In this document: positions 8,152 through 17,669 of the stretch, in pieces
Position numbering within the stretch: position 1 is the stretch's first letter
Layout of the letters: each line of letters begins with the position of its first letter
NCBI GenBank assembly: GCA_902478785.1
Contig: CABSMJ010000009.1
Span: 49,340-113,339 of the forward strand
Length of the DNA: 64,000 nucleotides
Direction: 5' to 3'
Origin: an uncultured Oscillospiraceae bacterium
Lineage (GTDB): Bacteria; Bacillota; Clostridia; Oscillospirales; Oscillospiraceae
Position numbers and translations under genes: made by a program
The notes under the pieces: model-generated
Databases searched by the model: none
Told to the model about the DNA's origin: nothing
Seen by the model: only the letters and a program-made list of their open reading frames with translations

Positions 8152-9018
8152 ATGAAAAAGTTTTTGGGCATTGTCCTTACATTGACCATGGCCACCGGCC
8201 TGCTGGCCGGCTGCGGCAGCACTGAGACCACCGGTTCCAGCAACACCGGCAGCGCTGGCAGCACCGGCGAGACCCAGCTCAGCGGCTCTGTCTCCACCGA
8301 CGGTTCCACCTCCATGGAGGAGGTCATCGGCGCCCTGGGTGAGCAGTTCCTGGCTGACACCGGTGTGACCGTCACCTACAACCCCACCGGTTCCAGCGCC
8401 GGCATTGAGGCCGTTACCAACGGCACTTGCGACATCGGCCTGGCTTCCCGCGCTCTGAAGGATGAGGAGAAGGCCGGCGGTCTGACCGAGACCACCGTGG
8501 CTCTGGATGGCATCGCCATCATCGTCAATTCTGAGAACCCCGTTACCGATCTGACCATCGACCAGATCGCCGACATCTACACCGGCGCTATCAATGACTG
8601 GGCCGACGTGGGCGGCACTGCCGGCACCATCGCGCGGGTCATCCGTGAGTCCGGTTCCGGCACCCGTGAAGGCTTTGAGTCCATCACCGGCACCAAGGAT
8701 GCCTGCCTGAGCGATCAGGAGCTGAGCTCCACCGGCGCTGTCATCGAGGCTGTCCGCTCCAACCCCGGCGCCATCGGCTATGCTTCCCTGTCCGCCGTGG
8801 AGGGCCAGGAGGGCATCACCGTGCTGAAGGTCGATGGTGTGGCTCCCTCTGAGGAGACCGTCCTGGACGGCACCTACACCATCCAGCGTCCCTTCGTGTT
8901 CGTCACCCGCACCGATGAGACTCTGAGCGATGCTGCACAGGCCTTCTTTGACTTCGCCACCTCCACCGATGCCAACGACCTGATCGCCGCTGCCGGTGCC
9001 GTGCCCGTTGCCAAATAA
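8152..9018 (+). CDS. pstS: Phosphate ABC transporter substrate-binding lipoprotein PstS
   Basis: A 288-residue lipoprotein: short basic N-terminus, hydrophobic segment, lipobox LLAGC, then a Gly/Ser/Thr linker. The binding domain shows DGSTSMEEV, NPTGSSAGIEAV, and RESGSGTREGFE, the Ser/Thr/Arg loops that hold phosphate in PstS. It captures phosphate outside the membrane and hands it to PstCA. The ATG at 8152 follows AAAAGGAG with an 11-nt gap; reading further upstream would put charged residues before the signal. Codon use is strongly biased to a few codons, suggesting high expression. First gene of the pst operon. Confidence 0.96.
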   Translation: MKKFLGIVLTLTMATGLLAGCGSTETTGSSNTGSAGSTGETQLSGSVSTDGSTSMEEVIGALGEQFLADTGVTVTYNPTGSSAGIEAVTNGTCDIGLASRALKDEEKAGGLTETTVALDGIAIIVNSENPVTDLTIDQIADIYTGAINDWADVGGTAGTIARVIRESGSGTREGFESITGTKDACLSDQELSSTGAVIEAVRSNPGAIGYASLSAVEGQEGITVLKVDGVAPSEETVLDGTYTIQRPFVFVTRTDETLSDAAQAFFDFATSTDANDLIAAAGAVPVAK

Positions 9019-9050
9019 GTAAGAACCAGAAACGAATGTGTAACGTGTTC

Positions 9051-9082
9051 AGCCGCCGTACCCACTGCAAGGGGCGGCGGCT
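9051..9082 (+). other. Stem-loop between pstS and pstC
   Basis: AGCCGCCG and CGGCGGCT form a perfect 8-bp stem around a 16-nt loop. Only a short GTT follows, so it is more likely an mRNA stabiliser or partial terminator that raises PstS over the permease than a full terminator. Confidence 0.6.
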
Positions 9083-9116
9083 GTTCCACTGAATGCTGCA
9101 AAGGAGAAACGAAGTA

Positions 9117-10082
9117 ATGGAGAAACAAGTGCCGCTGTCTCAGGCCGGCAGCACCTCGGCTCAGCCCAAGAAGGCAGAGAAGAAGCCAGGCCTGCATCTG
9201 CCCAGCTTCCGGGTCAACAATCCCCGGGAGGCGCTGGAGCTGGTGATGAATCTGATTTTCTTTGTCTGTGGTATCATTGCCGTGGCCTTCGTATTGGTCA
9301 TCAGCGTCTATCTGGTGATCTCGGGTCTGCCTGCCATCGCGGAGATCGGACCCATCAACTTCCTCTTCGGAAAGAAATGGTACGCCTCCACAGGGGATTT
9401 CGGCATCTTTGCCATCATCCTGACCTCCTTTGCCGGCACCGGCGGAGCCATTCTGGTGGGTGTGCCCATCGGACTGATGACCGCCATCTTCCTGGCCAAG
9501 GTGGCACCGCCCCGGATCGCCAGGATCATCCACACCGCTGTGGAGCTGCTGGCCGGCATCCCCTCCGTGGTATATGGCCTGGTGGGCATGATCTTACTGG
9601 TGCCTGCCATCCGGGATGCCTTTGATCTGGCTTCCGGTGCCACTCTTCTGGCCGCCATCATCGTACTGGCGGTGATGATCCTGCCCTCTATCATCTCCGT
9701 GTCGGAGACCGCCCTTCGGGCGGTGCCCCAGGAGTATGAGGAGGCCTCCCTGGCCCTGGGCGCCACCCACATCGAGACCGTGTTCCGGGTCAGCGTCCCC
9801 GCTGCCCGCAGTGGTATCGCCACCGCTATCGTTCTGGGCATCGGCCGCGCCATCGGTGAGGCCATGGCCATCATCATGGTGGCGGGCAACGTGGCCAATA
9901 TGCCAGGCCTGCTGACGCCGGTGCGGTTTTTGACCACCGCCATCGTTTCGGAGATGGCCTACGCCGGCGTGGGTTCTCTCCACCGCAATGCCCTGTTCTC
10001 CATCGGACTGGTGCTGTTTTTGTTCATCATGCTCATCAATGTGTTCCTCAATGTTTTCATCAAGAATAAAAAGGAGGGCTGA
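9117..10082 (+). CDS. pstC: Phosphate ABC transporter permease PstC
   Basis: A 321-residue inner-membrane permease of the BPD/PstC type, with about six transmembrane helices and the cytoplasmic EAA-type loop (EEASLALGATHIETV). IGRAIGEAMAI in the last third is a PstC signature. It pairs with PstA to form the phosphate channel. The ATG at 9117 is chosen over one 24 nt upstream because AAGGAG lies at proper distance before it. The N-terminal 30 residues are a cytoplasmic, Lys/Pro-rich extension. Confidence 0.95.
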   Translation: MEKQVPLSQAGSTSAQPKKAEKKPGLHLPSFRVNNPREALELVMNLIFFVCGIIAVAFVLVISVYLVISGLPAIAEIGPINFLFGKKWYASTGDFGIFAIILTSFAGTGGAILVGVPIGLMTAIFLAKVAPPRIARIIHTAVELLAGIPSVVYGLVGMILLVPAIRDAFDLASGATLLAAIIVLAVMILPSIISVSETALRAVPQEYEEASLALGATHIETVFRVSVPAARSGIATAIVLGIGRAIGEAMAIIMVAGNVANMPGLLTPVRFLTTAIVSEMAYAGVGSLHRNALFSIGLVLFLFIMLINVFLNVFIKNKKEG

Positions 10083-10087
10083 GTGCC

Positions 10088-10936
10088 GTGGAAACCCATC
10101 CCCTTTCTCCCCGGCGCCGGCTGTATGACCGGGGCCTGCGGATTCTGCTGTATCTGTGCAGCTTTATCACCTGCGCGCTGCTGGTGCTCATCATCGGCTA
10201 TATCTTCTTCCGGGGCATCCCCAATATCACCTGGGAGCTTTTGAGTACCCAGACCAGCTATATCAAGGATACCATCGGCATCCTGCCCAACATTCTCAAT
10301 ACCCTCTATCTGGTGGTGCTGTCCATGGTCATTGTCCTGCCTTTGGGCGTAGGCGCGGCCATCTATCTGACGGAGTATGCCACCAACCACAAGCTGGTAG
10401 CCATCATCGAGTTCGCCACCGAGACCCTTACCGGCATCCCCTCCATCATCTTCGGCCTGGTGGGCATGCTGTTTTTCACCCAGCTGATGGGACTCAAGAC
10501 CGGCGTGCTGGCCGGCAGCCTGACGCTGGTGGTGATGATCCTGCCCACCATCGTCCGCACCACCCAGGAGAGCCTGAAGACCGTGCCCCAGTCCTATCGG
10601 GAGGGCGCCCTGGCCCTGGGCGCCGGCAAGTGGCGCATGGTCCGCACCGTGGTGCTGCCCAATGCCGTGGACGGCATCGTCACCGGCTGCATTTTGTCGG
10701 TGGGCCGTATCGTAGGCGAGAGCGCGGCACTGCTGTACACCGCCGGTTTCGGTGTGGTGCTCAACGACTTCTTCACGTCCCTGCAGGCGGCCTCCGGCTC
10801 TTTAACGGTGGCGCTTTATATGTACAGCGAGCGGGGCGAGACCAAGGTGGCCTTTGCCATCGCCACGATCTTGATGCTGCTGACGCTGCTGATCAACCTG
10901 GCCGCCACTCTGGTGGGCCGGAGACTGAAGAAATAA
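10088..10936 (+). CDS. pstA: Phosphate ABC transporter permease PstA
   Basis: A 282-residue permease with six predicted helices, TGIPSIIFGLVGML and an EAA loop (YREGALALGAGKWRMV), all normal for PstA. It begins with GTG, 5 nt after the pstC stop codon; AAGGAGGG at the end of pstC serves as ribosome site. PstC and PstA are encoded in tandem and form the transmembrane heterodimer driven by PstB. Confidence 0.95.
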   Translation: METHPLSPRRRLYDRGLRILLYLCSFITCALLVLIIGYIFFRGIPNITWELLSTQTSYIKDTIGILPNILNTLYLVVLSMVIVLPLGVGAAIYLTEYATNHKLVAIIEFATETLTGIPSIIFGLVGMLFFTQLMGLKTGVLAGSLTLVVMILPTIVRTTQESLKTVPQSYREGALALGAGKWRMVRTVVLPNAVDGIVTGCILSVGRIVGESAALLYTAGFGVVLNDFFTSLQAASGSLTVALYMYSERGETKVAFAIATILMLLTLLINLAATLVGRRLKK

Positions 10937-10951
10937 ATGGGAGAGAGTTCA

Positions 10952-11707
10952 ATGTCAACCATCATTGAAGTGAAGGATTTGAATCTGTGGTACGGTGCCC
11001 ATCAGGCGCTGCACCATGTCAGTGTGGAGATGCCTGCCAACCAGATCACCGCCCTCATCGGCCCCTCTGGCTGCGGCAAGTCCACGTTTCTCAAGACGCT
11101 CAACCGCATGAACGACCTGGTGCCCGGCATCCGCATCGAGGGCGAGGTCAACTATGACGGACAAAATATCTATTCCCCCAGCGTGGACACCACCTGGCTG
11201 CGCAAGCAGATCGGCATGGTGTTCCAAAAGCCCAATCCCTTCCCCATGAGCATCTATGACAACATCGCCTACGGTCCCCGGACCCACGGCATTCGCAACC
11301 GTCTGGAGCTGGACGAGATCGTGGAGCGCTCTTTGCGGGGCGCCGCCATCTGGGACGAGGTCAAGGACCGGCTGAAGAAAAACGCCCTGGGTCTCTCCGG
11401 CGGTCAGCAGCAGCGGCTGTGCATCGCCCGGGCCCTGGCGGTGGAGCCGGAGATCTTGCTGATGGATGAATCCACCAGTGCTCTGGACCCCATCTCCACC
11501 TCCAAGATCGAGGACCTTGCGATGGAGCTGAAAAACAAGTATACTGTTATCATGGTGACTCACAATATGCAGCAGGCCGCTCGAATTTCCGACAAGACCG
11601 CCTTCTTCCTGCTGGGCGAGCTGGTGGAGTTTGGTGACACGGAGCAAATTTTCTCCATGCCCAAGGACAAGCGGACAGAGGACTATATCACGGGCCGGTT
11701 CGGTTAA
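10952..11707 (+). CDS. pstB: Phosphate ABC transporter ATP-binding protein PstB
   Basis: A 251-residue ABC ATPase, typical PstB length. It has Walker A GPSGCGKST, Q-loop in VFQKPNPFPMS, signature LSGGQQQR, Walker B ILLMDESTSALD and switch His in VTHNMQQA. PNPFPMS is characteristic of PstB. I take the ATG at 10952, behind GGGAGAGAG, rather than the ATG at 10937 that touches the pstA stop. Confidence 0.96.
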   Translation: MSTIIEVKDLNLWYGAHQALHHVSVEMPANQITALIGPSGCGKSTFLKTLNRMNDLVPGIRIEGEVNYDGQNIYSPSVDTTWLRKQIGMVFQKPNPFPMSIYDNIAYGPRTHGIRNRLELDEIVERSLRGAAIWDEVKDRLKKNALGLSGGQQQRLCIARALAVEPEILLMDESTSALDPISTSKIEDLAMELKNKYTVIMVTHNMQQAARISDKTAFFLLGELVEFGDTEQIFSMPKDKRTEDYITGRFG

Positions 11708-11725
11708 AAGAGGAGGCTTGCAACT

Positions 11726-12370
11726 ATGAGAACGAAATTTGATGGCCAGCTCAGCCAGCTCAATGTGGAGCTCATCCGCATGGGCGCACTGTGTGAGGAG
11801 GCCATTTCCGACGCCTGCAAGGCACTGCTGGAGGGCAATGTACAGCTGGCGGACAGCGCCAAGGAGCTGGAGCGGGAGATCGACCAGAAGGAGCGCAACA
11901 TCGAGTCTTTGTGCATGCGCCTTCTGCTGCAGCAGCAGCCGGTGGCCCGGGACCTGCGGACCATCTCCTCGGCATTGAAGATGATCTCCGACATGGAGCG
12001 TATCGGCGACCAGGCGGAGGACATTGCGGAGCTGACCCGGTTCACCCGGGAGGCCGGTCCGGTGGACATGGTCCACATTGGCGACATGGCCCGGGCAGTG
12101 GTGGTCATGGTCACCGACAGTGTGGACGCCTTTGTGAAAAAGGACCTGGACCTGGCTCGGAAGGTCATGGCTGCTGACGACCAGGTGGATGCCCTGTTCG
12201 ACCAGGTGAAGCGGGAGCTCATCCAGCTGATCTCCACCGATGCCAACCAGGGCGAGCTGAGCCTGGATCTTTTGATGGTGGCCAAGTATCTGGAGCGCAT
12301 CGGCGACCACGCCACCAACATCGCCGAGTGGGTGGAATACTCCCTGACCGGTGCCCATCCCAACCTGTAA
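11726..12370 (+). CDS. phoU: Phosphate signalling regulator PhoU
   Basis: A 214-residue all-helical protein with two PhoU repeats, each with the metal-binding motif region (MISDMERIGDQAEDIAE and KYLERIGDHATNIAE). PhoU links the Pst transporter to the histidine kinase and damps the phosphate-starvation response. AAGAGGAGG precedes the ATG. The position right after pstB is conserved in many bacteria. Confidence 0.95.
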   Translation: MRTKFDGQLSQLNVELIRMGALCEEAISDACKALLEGNVQLADSAKELEREIDQKERNIESLCMRLLLQQQPVARDLRTISSALKMISDMERIGDQAEDIAELTRFTREAGPVDMVHIGDMARAVVVMVTDSVDAFVKKDLDLARKVMAADDQVDALFDQVKRELIQLISTDANQGELSLDLLMVAKYLERIGDHATNIAEWVEYSLTGAHPNL

Positions 12371-12413
12371 GGCGATTTCCAAACAATTTGTATGGAAGAA
12401 AGGAGCGAGAGCT

Positions 12414-13073
12414 GTGCTGAGTTATGAAGAGCTCCGGCAGGACGCGGAGATTCGAACCTATATTGAAAGAGCGGATGAGTCCCTGGCGGCGTTGGGCTAT
12501 ACGGAGCACAGCTTCGCCCATGTGACACGGGTGTCTGAGACTGCCGGGTATATCCTCAGGACTCTGGGGTATCCCGACCGGGAGGTGGAGCTGGCCCGGA
12601 TCGCCGGCTATCTCCACGACATCGGCAACTTGGTCAACCGGGTGGACCACTCCCAGTCGGGGGCCGTTATGGCCTTTCGGCTGTTGGACCACCGCAACTG
12701 CGCCCCGGAGGACATCGCCACCATCGTCACCGCAATCGGCAACCATGACGAAGGCACCGGCGTGCCGGTGAACGCGGTGGCCGCGGCGCTGATCCTGGCG
12801 GACAAGTCCGATGTGCGCAGCAGCCGGGTCCGGAACCCGGATCCGCAGCACTTCGACATCCATGACCGGGTGAACTACTCGGTGAAAAAGTCGGTGCTGA
12901 AGATCAATGAGGAGCATACCCTTATCAAGCTCAAGCTGTCGGTGGACACCCATGTCAGTTCAGTGATGGACTATTTTGAGATCTTTCTCCAGCGGATGAT
13001 CCTGTGCCGCAAGGCGGCGGATAAGCTGGGGCTGCAGTTCCGGCTGCTGATCAACGAGCAGCAGCTGATGTGA
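12414..13073 (+). CDS. HD-domain phosphohydrolase in the pst operon
   Basis: A 219-residue cytoplasmic protein with an HD fold: HSFAHVTRV, LHDIGN, a downstream NHDEGTG and ADKSD. These supply the H...HD...D metal ligands. A C-terminal 60-residue extension has no motif I recognise. HD proteins hydrolyse phosphate esters such as nucleotides or (p)ppGpp; the substrate is unknown. The start is GTG with AAAGGAG 9 nt upstream; it sits between phoU and the response regulator with gaps of 43 and 64 nt and no terminator, so it is very likely part of the operon. A signalling or nucleotide-salvage role under phosphate stress is inferred. Confidence 0.8.
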   Translation: MLSYEELRQDAEIRTYIERADESLAALGYTEHSFAHVTRVSETAGYILRTLGYPDREVELARIAGYLHDIGNLVNRVDHSQSGAVMAFRLLDHRNCAPEDIATIVTAIGNHDEGTGVPVNAVAAALILADKSDVRSSRVRNPDPQHFDIHDRVNYSVKKSVLKINEEHTLIKLKLSVDTHVSSVMDYFEIFLQRMILCRKAADKLGLQFRLLINEQQLM

Positions 13074-13137
13074 CAGGACCGGGCCGGGCCGGAAGGCTGG
13101 GCGTCGGGCTCTGATTTTTCTTTGAGGAGGATGGCCT

Positions 13138-13806
<669 letters not shown>

Positions 13807-13810
13807 GAAC

Positions 13811-15472
13811 ATGAGGAGACGAATTTTTGGCTCCATGGTCCTCAACGCGGTGGTCATTTTGCTGGCCAGCGCGGTGCTGATCATGGGGGTGCTGTACAGC
13901 TACTTTGAAAAGCGGCTGGAGACCGAACTGCAAAATACCACGAATTACATTGCCCAGGGCGTGCTGCTGGATGGAACCGACTATCTGGAAAGTCTGGATT
14001 CCGGCGCCAGCCGCATTACCTGGATCGACAGCGACGGCACGGTGCTCTATGACAGCGATGAGGACGCTTCCCAGATGGAAAACCATGCCCAGCGGGAGGA
14101 GATCCGGGAGGCCTTTTTGACCGGGCGCGGCAGCTCCATCCGCTATTCTGAGACCTTGTCCCAGAAGCAGGTCTACTACGCCCAGCGCCTTTCCGACGGC
14201 ACGGTGCTGCGGGTGTCCAACCTGCAATATACTGTCTGGGTGCTGGTGCTCCAGATCCTGCAGCCGGTGGCACTGGTGCTGTTTGTGGCGCTGATTTTGG
14301 CGCTGTTTCTGGCGGGCCGGCTGTCCCGGCAGATCATCGAGCCCATCAATGCGCTGGACCTGCAACACCCGGAGACGGCCAAGACCTATGATGAGCTCTC
14401 TCCGCTGCTGAGCAAGATCCACAGCCAGAACCGGCAGATCCAGGACCAGATCGAGGAGCTGCGCCGGAAGCAGGAGGAGTTCACCGCCATCACCGAGAAT
14501 ATGAACGAGGGCCTGGTGGCAGTGGACGAGCAGACCCGGGTCCTGTCCTGCAACTCCGCGGCGCTGCGTCTGCTGGACGCCTCGCTGCCGGAGGGGGACG
14601 AGGAGGTCAGCGTCTACGCCCTGGACCGCAGCGGCGAGTTCCAGGCAGTGGTGGACGAGGCCCTGAAGGGCCAGCGCTGCGAGAAGATCATGGAGAAGGG
14701 CGACCGCTGCATCCAGGTCCTGGCCAGCCCCGTGGAGGAGAAGGGCGCGCCTGCCGGCGCGGTCCTGATTTTCTGGGACGCCACCGAGCGGGAGCAGCGG
14801 GAGAGCCTGCGGAGGGAGTTCACTGCCAACGTCTCTCACGAGCTCAAGACCCCTCTGACCTCTATCCTCGGCACGGCGGAGATTCTGGAAAACGGCATGG
14901 TGAAGCCGGAGGACATCGGCCACTTTGCCGGCAACATCCGCCGGGAGGCCCAGCGCCTCATCGATTTGGTGTCGGATATCATCAAGCTCTCCCGTCTGGA
15001 TGAGGAGAACGTGGAGCTGGAGCGCAAGCCGGTGGATCTGTATGTGCTCTGCCGGGGCGTTCGGGAGCAGCTGCGCACTGCGGCGGAGAAAAAGAACATC
15101 ACCGTGGACCTGGAGGGTGGACCTGTGGCGGTCCGGGGTGTGCCCCAGGTGCTGGAGGAGATGATCTACAACCTCTGTGACAACGCCATCGCTTATAACC
15201 GAAACGGCGGCCATGTGAAGCTCACCGCGGAGCGAGTGGGCCGGGGTGCCAGAGTGGTGGTGGAGGACAACGGCGTGGGCATCGCCCGGGACCAGCAGGA
15301 GCGGGTGTTCGAGCGCTTCTACCGGGTGGATAAGAGCCACAGCGGCCGGGGCACCGGCCTGGGGCTGTCCATCGTCAAGCACGGCGCCGCCTTCCACGGC
15401 GCCCAGGTGTCCCTCCAGAGCCATGAGGGCGAGGGAACCACAGTGACCCTCACCTTCCCCGAGGCGGAATGA
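13811..15472 (+). CDS. phoR: PhoR-type sensor histidine kinase
   Basis: A 553-residue membrane kinase: helix near residues 12-30, an extracellular sensory loop of about 110 residues, a second helix near 140-165, a linker/PAS-like region, then the catalytic core. His343 lies in NVSHELKTPLTS; the ATP domain shows YNLCDNAIAYN, EDNGVGIA and GTGLGLSIV. It should phosphorylate the regulator encoded just upstream. It ends the phosphate operon; a terminator stands 57 nt later. Confidence 0.88.
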   Translation: MRRRIFGSMVLNAVVILLASAVLIMGVLYSYFEKRLETELQNTTNYIAQGVLLDGTDYLESLDSGASRITWIDSDGTVLYDSDEDASQMENHAQREEIREAFLTGRGSSIRYSETLSQKQVYYAQRLSDGTVLRVSNLQYTVWVLVLQILQPVALVLFVALILALFLAGRLSRQIIEPINALDLQHPETAKTYDELSPLLSKIHSQNRQIQDQIEELRRKQEEFTAITENMNEGLVAVDEQTRVLSCNSAALRLLDASLPEGDEEVSVYALDRSGEFQAVVDEALKGQRCEKIMEKGDRCIQVLASPVEEKGAPAGAVLIFWDATEREQRESLRREFTANVSHELKTPLTSILGTAEILENGMVKPEDIGHFAGNIRREAQRLIDLVSDIIKLSRLDEENVELERKPVDLYVLCRGVREQLRTAAEKKNITVDLEGGPVAVRGVPQVLEEMIYNLCDNAIAYNRNGGHVKLTAERVGRGARVVVEDNGVGIARDQQERVFERFYRVDKSHSGRGTGLGLSIVKHGAAFHGAQVSLQSHEGEGTTVTLTFPEAE

Positions 15473-15528
15473 TCTTGTAATAAAAGCAAAAAAACGTTGA
15501 AGGTCCGTTGTTTGGAGACGGGTCCCCC

Positions 15529-15566
15529 AAAGGCCCCGCCCGCTTGAAAAGCGGGCGGGGCCTTTT
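15529..15566 (+). terminator. Intrinsic terminator of the pst-pho operon
   Basis: A 15-bp perfect stem (AAAGGCCCCGCCCGC and complement) around TTGAAAA, ending in TTTT. The 355-nt gap 15473-15828 holds this terminator, a promoter and a hairpin leader. Confidence 0.9.
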
Positions 15567-15592
15567 CCCTCTCAAATTCTGGGAAAAGACGG

Positions 15593-15621
15593 TTGCAATT
15601 CCATACGGTATCAGTTAGAAT
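15593..15621 (+). promoter_or_regulatory. Sigma-A-like promoter for the SLH protein
   Basis: TTGCAA, 17-nt spacer, TAGAAT. It would give a long leader of about 200 nt. Confidence 0.5.
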
Positions 15622-15719
15622 TGAAACCGAAGTGGCAGAATATGGCAGGGAACCCCTTTTGCAGGCTTGGACAGCGAAAATGGAAGTTGTGTGTTTGCTT
15701 TGATTGGTGAACTGTCAAG

Positions 15720-15758
15720 CGGTGTTGCGTGCTGTGCTCAACACCGATTTTATCTTTT
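15720..15758 (+). other. Terminator-like hairpin in the SLH gene leader
   Basis: CGGTGTTG and CAACACCG (perfect 8-bp stem, 11-nt loop) are followed by ATTTTATCTTTT. It lies between the promoter and the start codon, so it could attenuate transcription. Confidence 0.5.
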
Positions 15759-15828
15759 GCAGAGGCGTGCTCGTCTGCCCTGGAGTGGTCTGCTGAAATA
15801 CACAAAAGAAGAGAAAAGAGGAACCCAT

Positions 15829-17385
15829 ATGAGGAAAAGACTCACTGCGCTGGCGCTGGCTCTCGTGCTGTGTCTGGGATTGGCAATTCCGGCCTGGGCG
15901 GCGGGGACATCTGCCCTGACTCCGGCGGAGGCGTCGGCCTATCTGAAGGTGATCGGCAAGCCCCAATACAGCGGGCTGGAGGATCTCAACGGCGACGGCA
16001 AGCCGGAGCTGATCATAGCCAAGGTCACGGAGGACGACAACTCCATGGCCGCAAGCCTTGACGTGAAGGTCTTTACCATCCGCAGCAGCGCGGCGGTGTG
16101 TACTATGACCCAAAGCATTCCCGCATACACCGGCAGCGCCATGAACGCCGTGGGAATTGCCCGCCAGTCCGGAAAGAACAGACTCTTTGTCAGCGAAAGC
16201 AATCCTCTCATGAACAGCGAATCCTACAGCTTCTACGATAGCAACGGGAAAGCGGAGACCTACGAGGGGAAGATGGATCTCATCGGCACCAAGGAGGTGG
16301 ACTCCCTCTCTGAGGAGCTGGATCAGGTCTGGGATATGGAGATCCTTTTTTCCGGTGAGGGCGGCTCCTGGTATGCAGAAAGCGGGAACGGCGGCAGCTT
16401 TGATGTAAGCGCCGCTCTCAGCGCCCGGGCGAAGCAGACAGGAAGCACCTCCGGCACGGTCAGCAGCTATACCGTCAGCGGATATGAGGGGGAGGGTTCC
16501 CGGTTCACCATCACGTTCCAGGTGACCGCAGTGGAAAAGAAGACATTGATGGTAAGCGATGACAGCGCGGTCACAGTGGAAAGTGCGCCTGTCCGGGCCA
16601 CGCTGGTCTCCGTCCGTCCCGGCAGTACCATTGCGGTGACCGGCGGGACCACAAGCGCGGAGGACTGGAACGGCAGCACCGAACTGGGCGTGTGGGCGCT
16701 GGGCGGCTGGATCGACGGCACCAACTGCGCTCTGACCGGGCAGATCGCTGCCAATATCCGCAACGGCTCTGCCAGCAAGACCTTTCCCAAAGGAAATGAG
16801 GTCTATCGCCTGGATGCCACCGACCAGGATGGCGATCCCATTTTTGTCTGCCTGGGGAAAGCGGATTCCACTGTGGGCGGCTTCAGCGATGTGAAAACCG
16901 GCTCCTACTGCGCCGACGCCGTGGCGTGGGCCGTGGAAAAGGGCATCACCAACGGCACCACTGCCACCACCTTCAGCCCCAACGCCACCTGCACCACCGC
17001 CCAGATTCTGACCTTCCTGTGGCGAGCCAACGGCTCCCCCGAGATGTCCGGCACCAATCCCTTCTCCGACGTGGCACCCGGCAGCTTCTGCTATCAGGCA
17101 GCTCTATGGGCTGCCAAGAAGGGGCTGGTCTCCGGCTCTACGTTCAACGGCAACGCCCCTTGCACCCGTGCCGCCACGGTGACCTACCTGTGGAAGCTGG
17201 CGGGCAAGCCCGCCGCCGGAAGCGCCAGCTTCTCCGATGTGCCTGCTGGCGCCAGCTATGCCCAGGCGGTGGCCTGGGCCGTCCGGGAGGGCATCACTAC
17301 CGGTACCACCGCCACCACTTTCAGCCCCAACAGCACCTGCACCCGCGGGCAGATCGTGACGTTCCTGTATCGGGATATGGCCTGA
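15829..17385 (+). CDS. Secreted surface protein with three S-layer homology domains
   Basis: A 518-residue protein with a signal peptide (MRKRLTALALALVLCLG..., cleavage after AWA). Residues 45-65 contain a calcium-loop-like DLNGDGKPELI. The middle third is beta-rich and of no family I recognise. From about residue 350 three SLH repeats follow, each with FSDV...A..WA...G(I/L).. pattern; they bind secondary wall polymer and hold the protein on the cell surface. The ATG follows AAGAGGA. Single gene with its own promoter and terminator. Confidence 0.85.
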   Translation: MRKRLTALALALVLCLGLAIPAWAAGTSALTPAEASAYLKVIGKPQYSGLEDLNGDGKPELIIAKVTEDDNSMAASLDVKVFTIRSSAAVCTMTQSIPAYTGSAMNAVGIARQSGKNRLFVSESNPLMNSESYSFYDSNGKAETYEGKMDLIGTKEVDSLSEELDQVWDMEILFSGEGGSWYAESGNGGSFDVSAALSARAKQTGSTSGTVSSYTVSGYEGEGSRFTITFQVTAVEKKTLMVSDDSAVTVESAPVRATLVSVRPGSTIAVTGGTTSAEDWNGSTELGVWALGGWIDGTNCALTGQIAANIRNGSASKTFPKGNEVYRLDATDQDGDPIFVCLGKADSTVGGFSDVKTGSYCADAVAWAVEKGITNGTTATTFSPNATCTTAQILTFLWRANGSPEMSGTNPFSDVAPGSFCYQAALWAAKKGLVSGSTFNGNAPCTRAATVTYLWKLAGKPAAGSASFSDVPAGASYAQAVAWAVREGITTGTTATTFSPNSTCTRGQIVTFLYRDMA

Positions 17386-17395
17386 TAAGCAAGAG

Positions 17396-17426
17396 AAAAG
17401 CCCCCGCCCTGCGGCGGGGGCTTTTA
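17396..17426 (+). terminator. Intrinsic terminator
   Basis: AAAAGCCCCCGCC stem, short loop, GGCGGGGGCTTTT, 11 nt after the SLH gene. Confidence 0.9.
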
Positions 17427-17510
17427 TGATAAAGCGAGGGAAATCTCAAAGATTTCTGCCTGCATGCCGCCATCCGCAAAGGCTTTCTTTTTCCCTGGCC
17501 CGGCCCTCCC

Positions 17511-17539
17511 TTGAAGAATGGTAGGAAATATGCTATACT
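17511..17539 (+). promoter_or_regulatory. Sigma-A promoter for the thioesterase gene
   Basis: TTGAAG, 17-nt spacer, TATACT. The leader is about 125 nt to the chosen start. Confidence 0.7.
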
Positions 17540-17669
17540 CAAGAAAAAACATGCCCATTTTGCCCTGCCTTTCCTGGAAAAAGCCGACTGTTTCCTGAAA
17601 TGTGTGTACTTTCCAGAGAAACTGCGGGGCATGGTATCGGGGCGAAAAGAGAATCGAGGCTTTCCTTTT

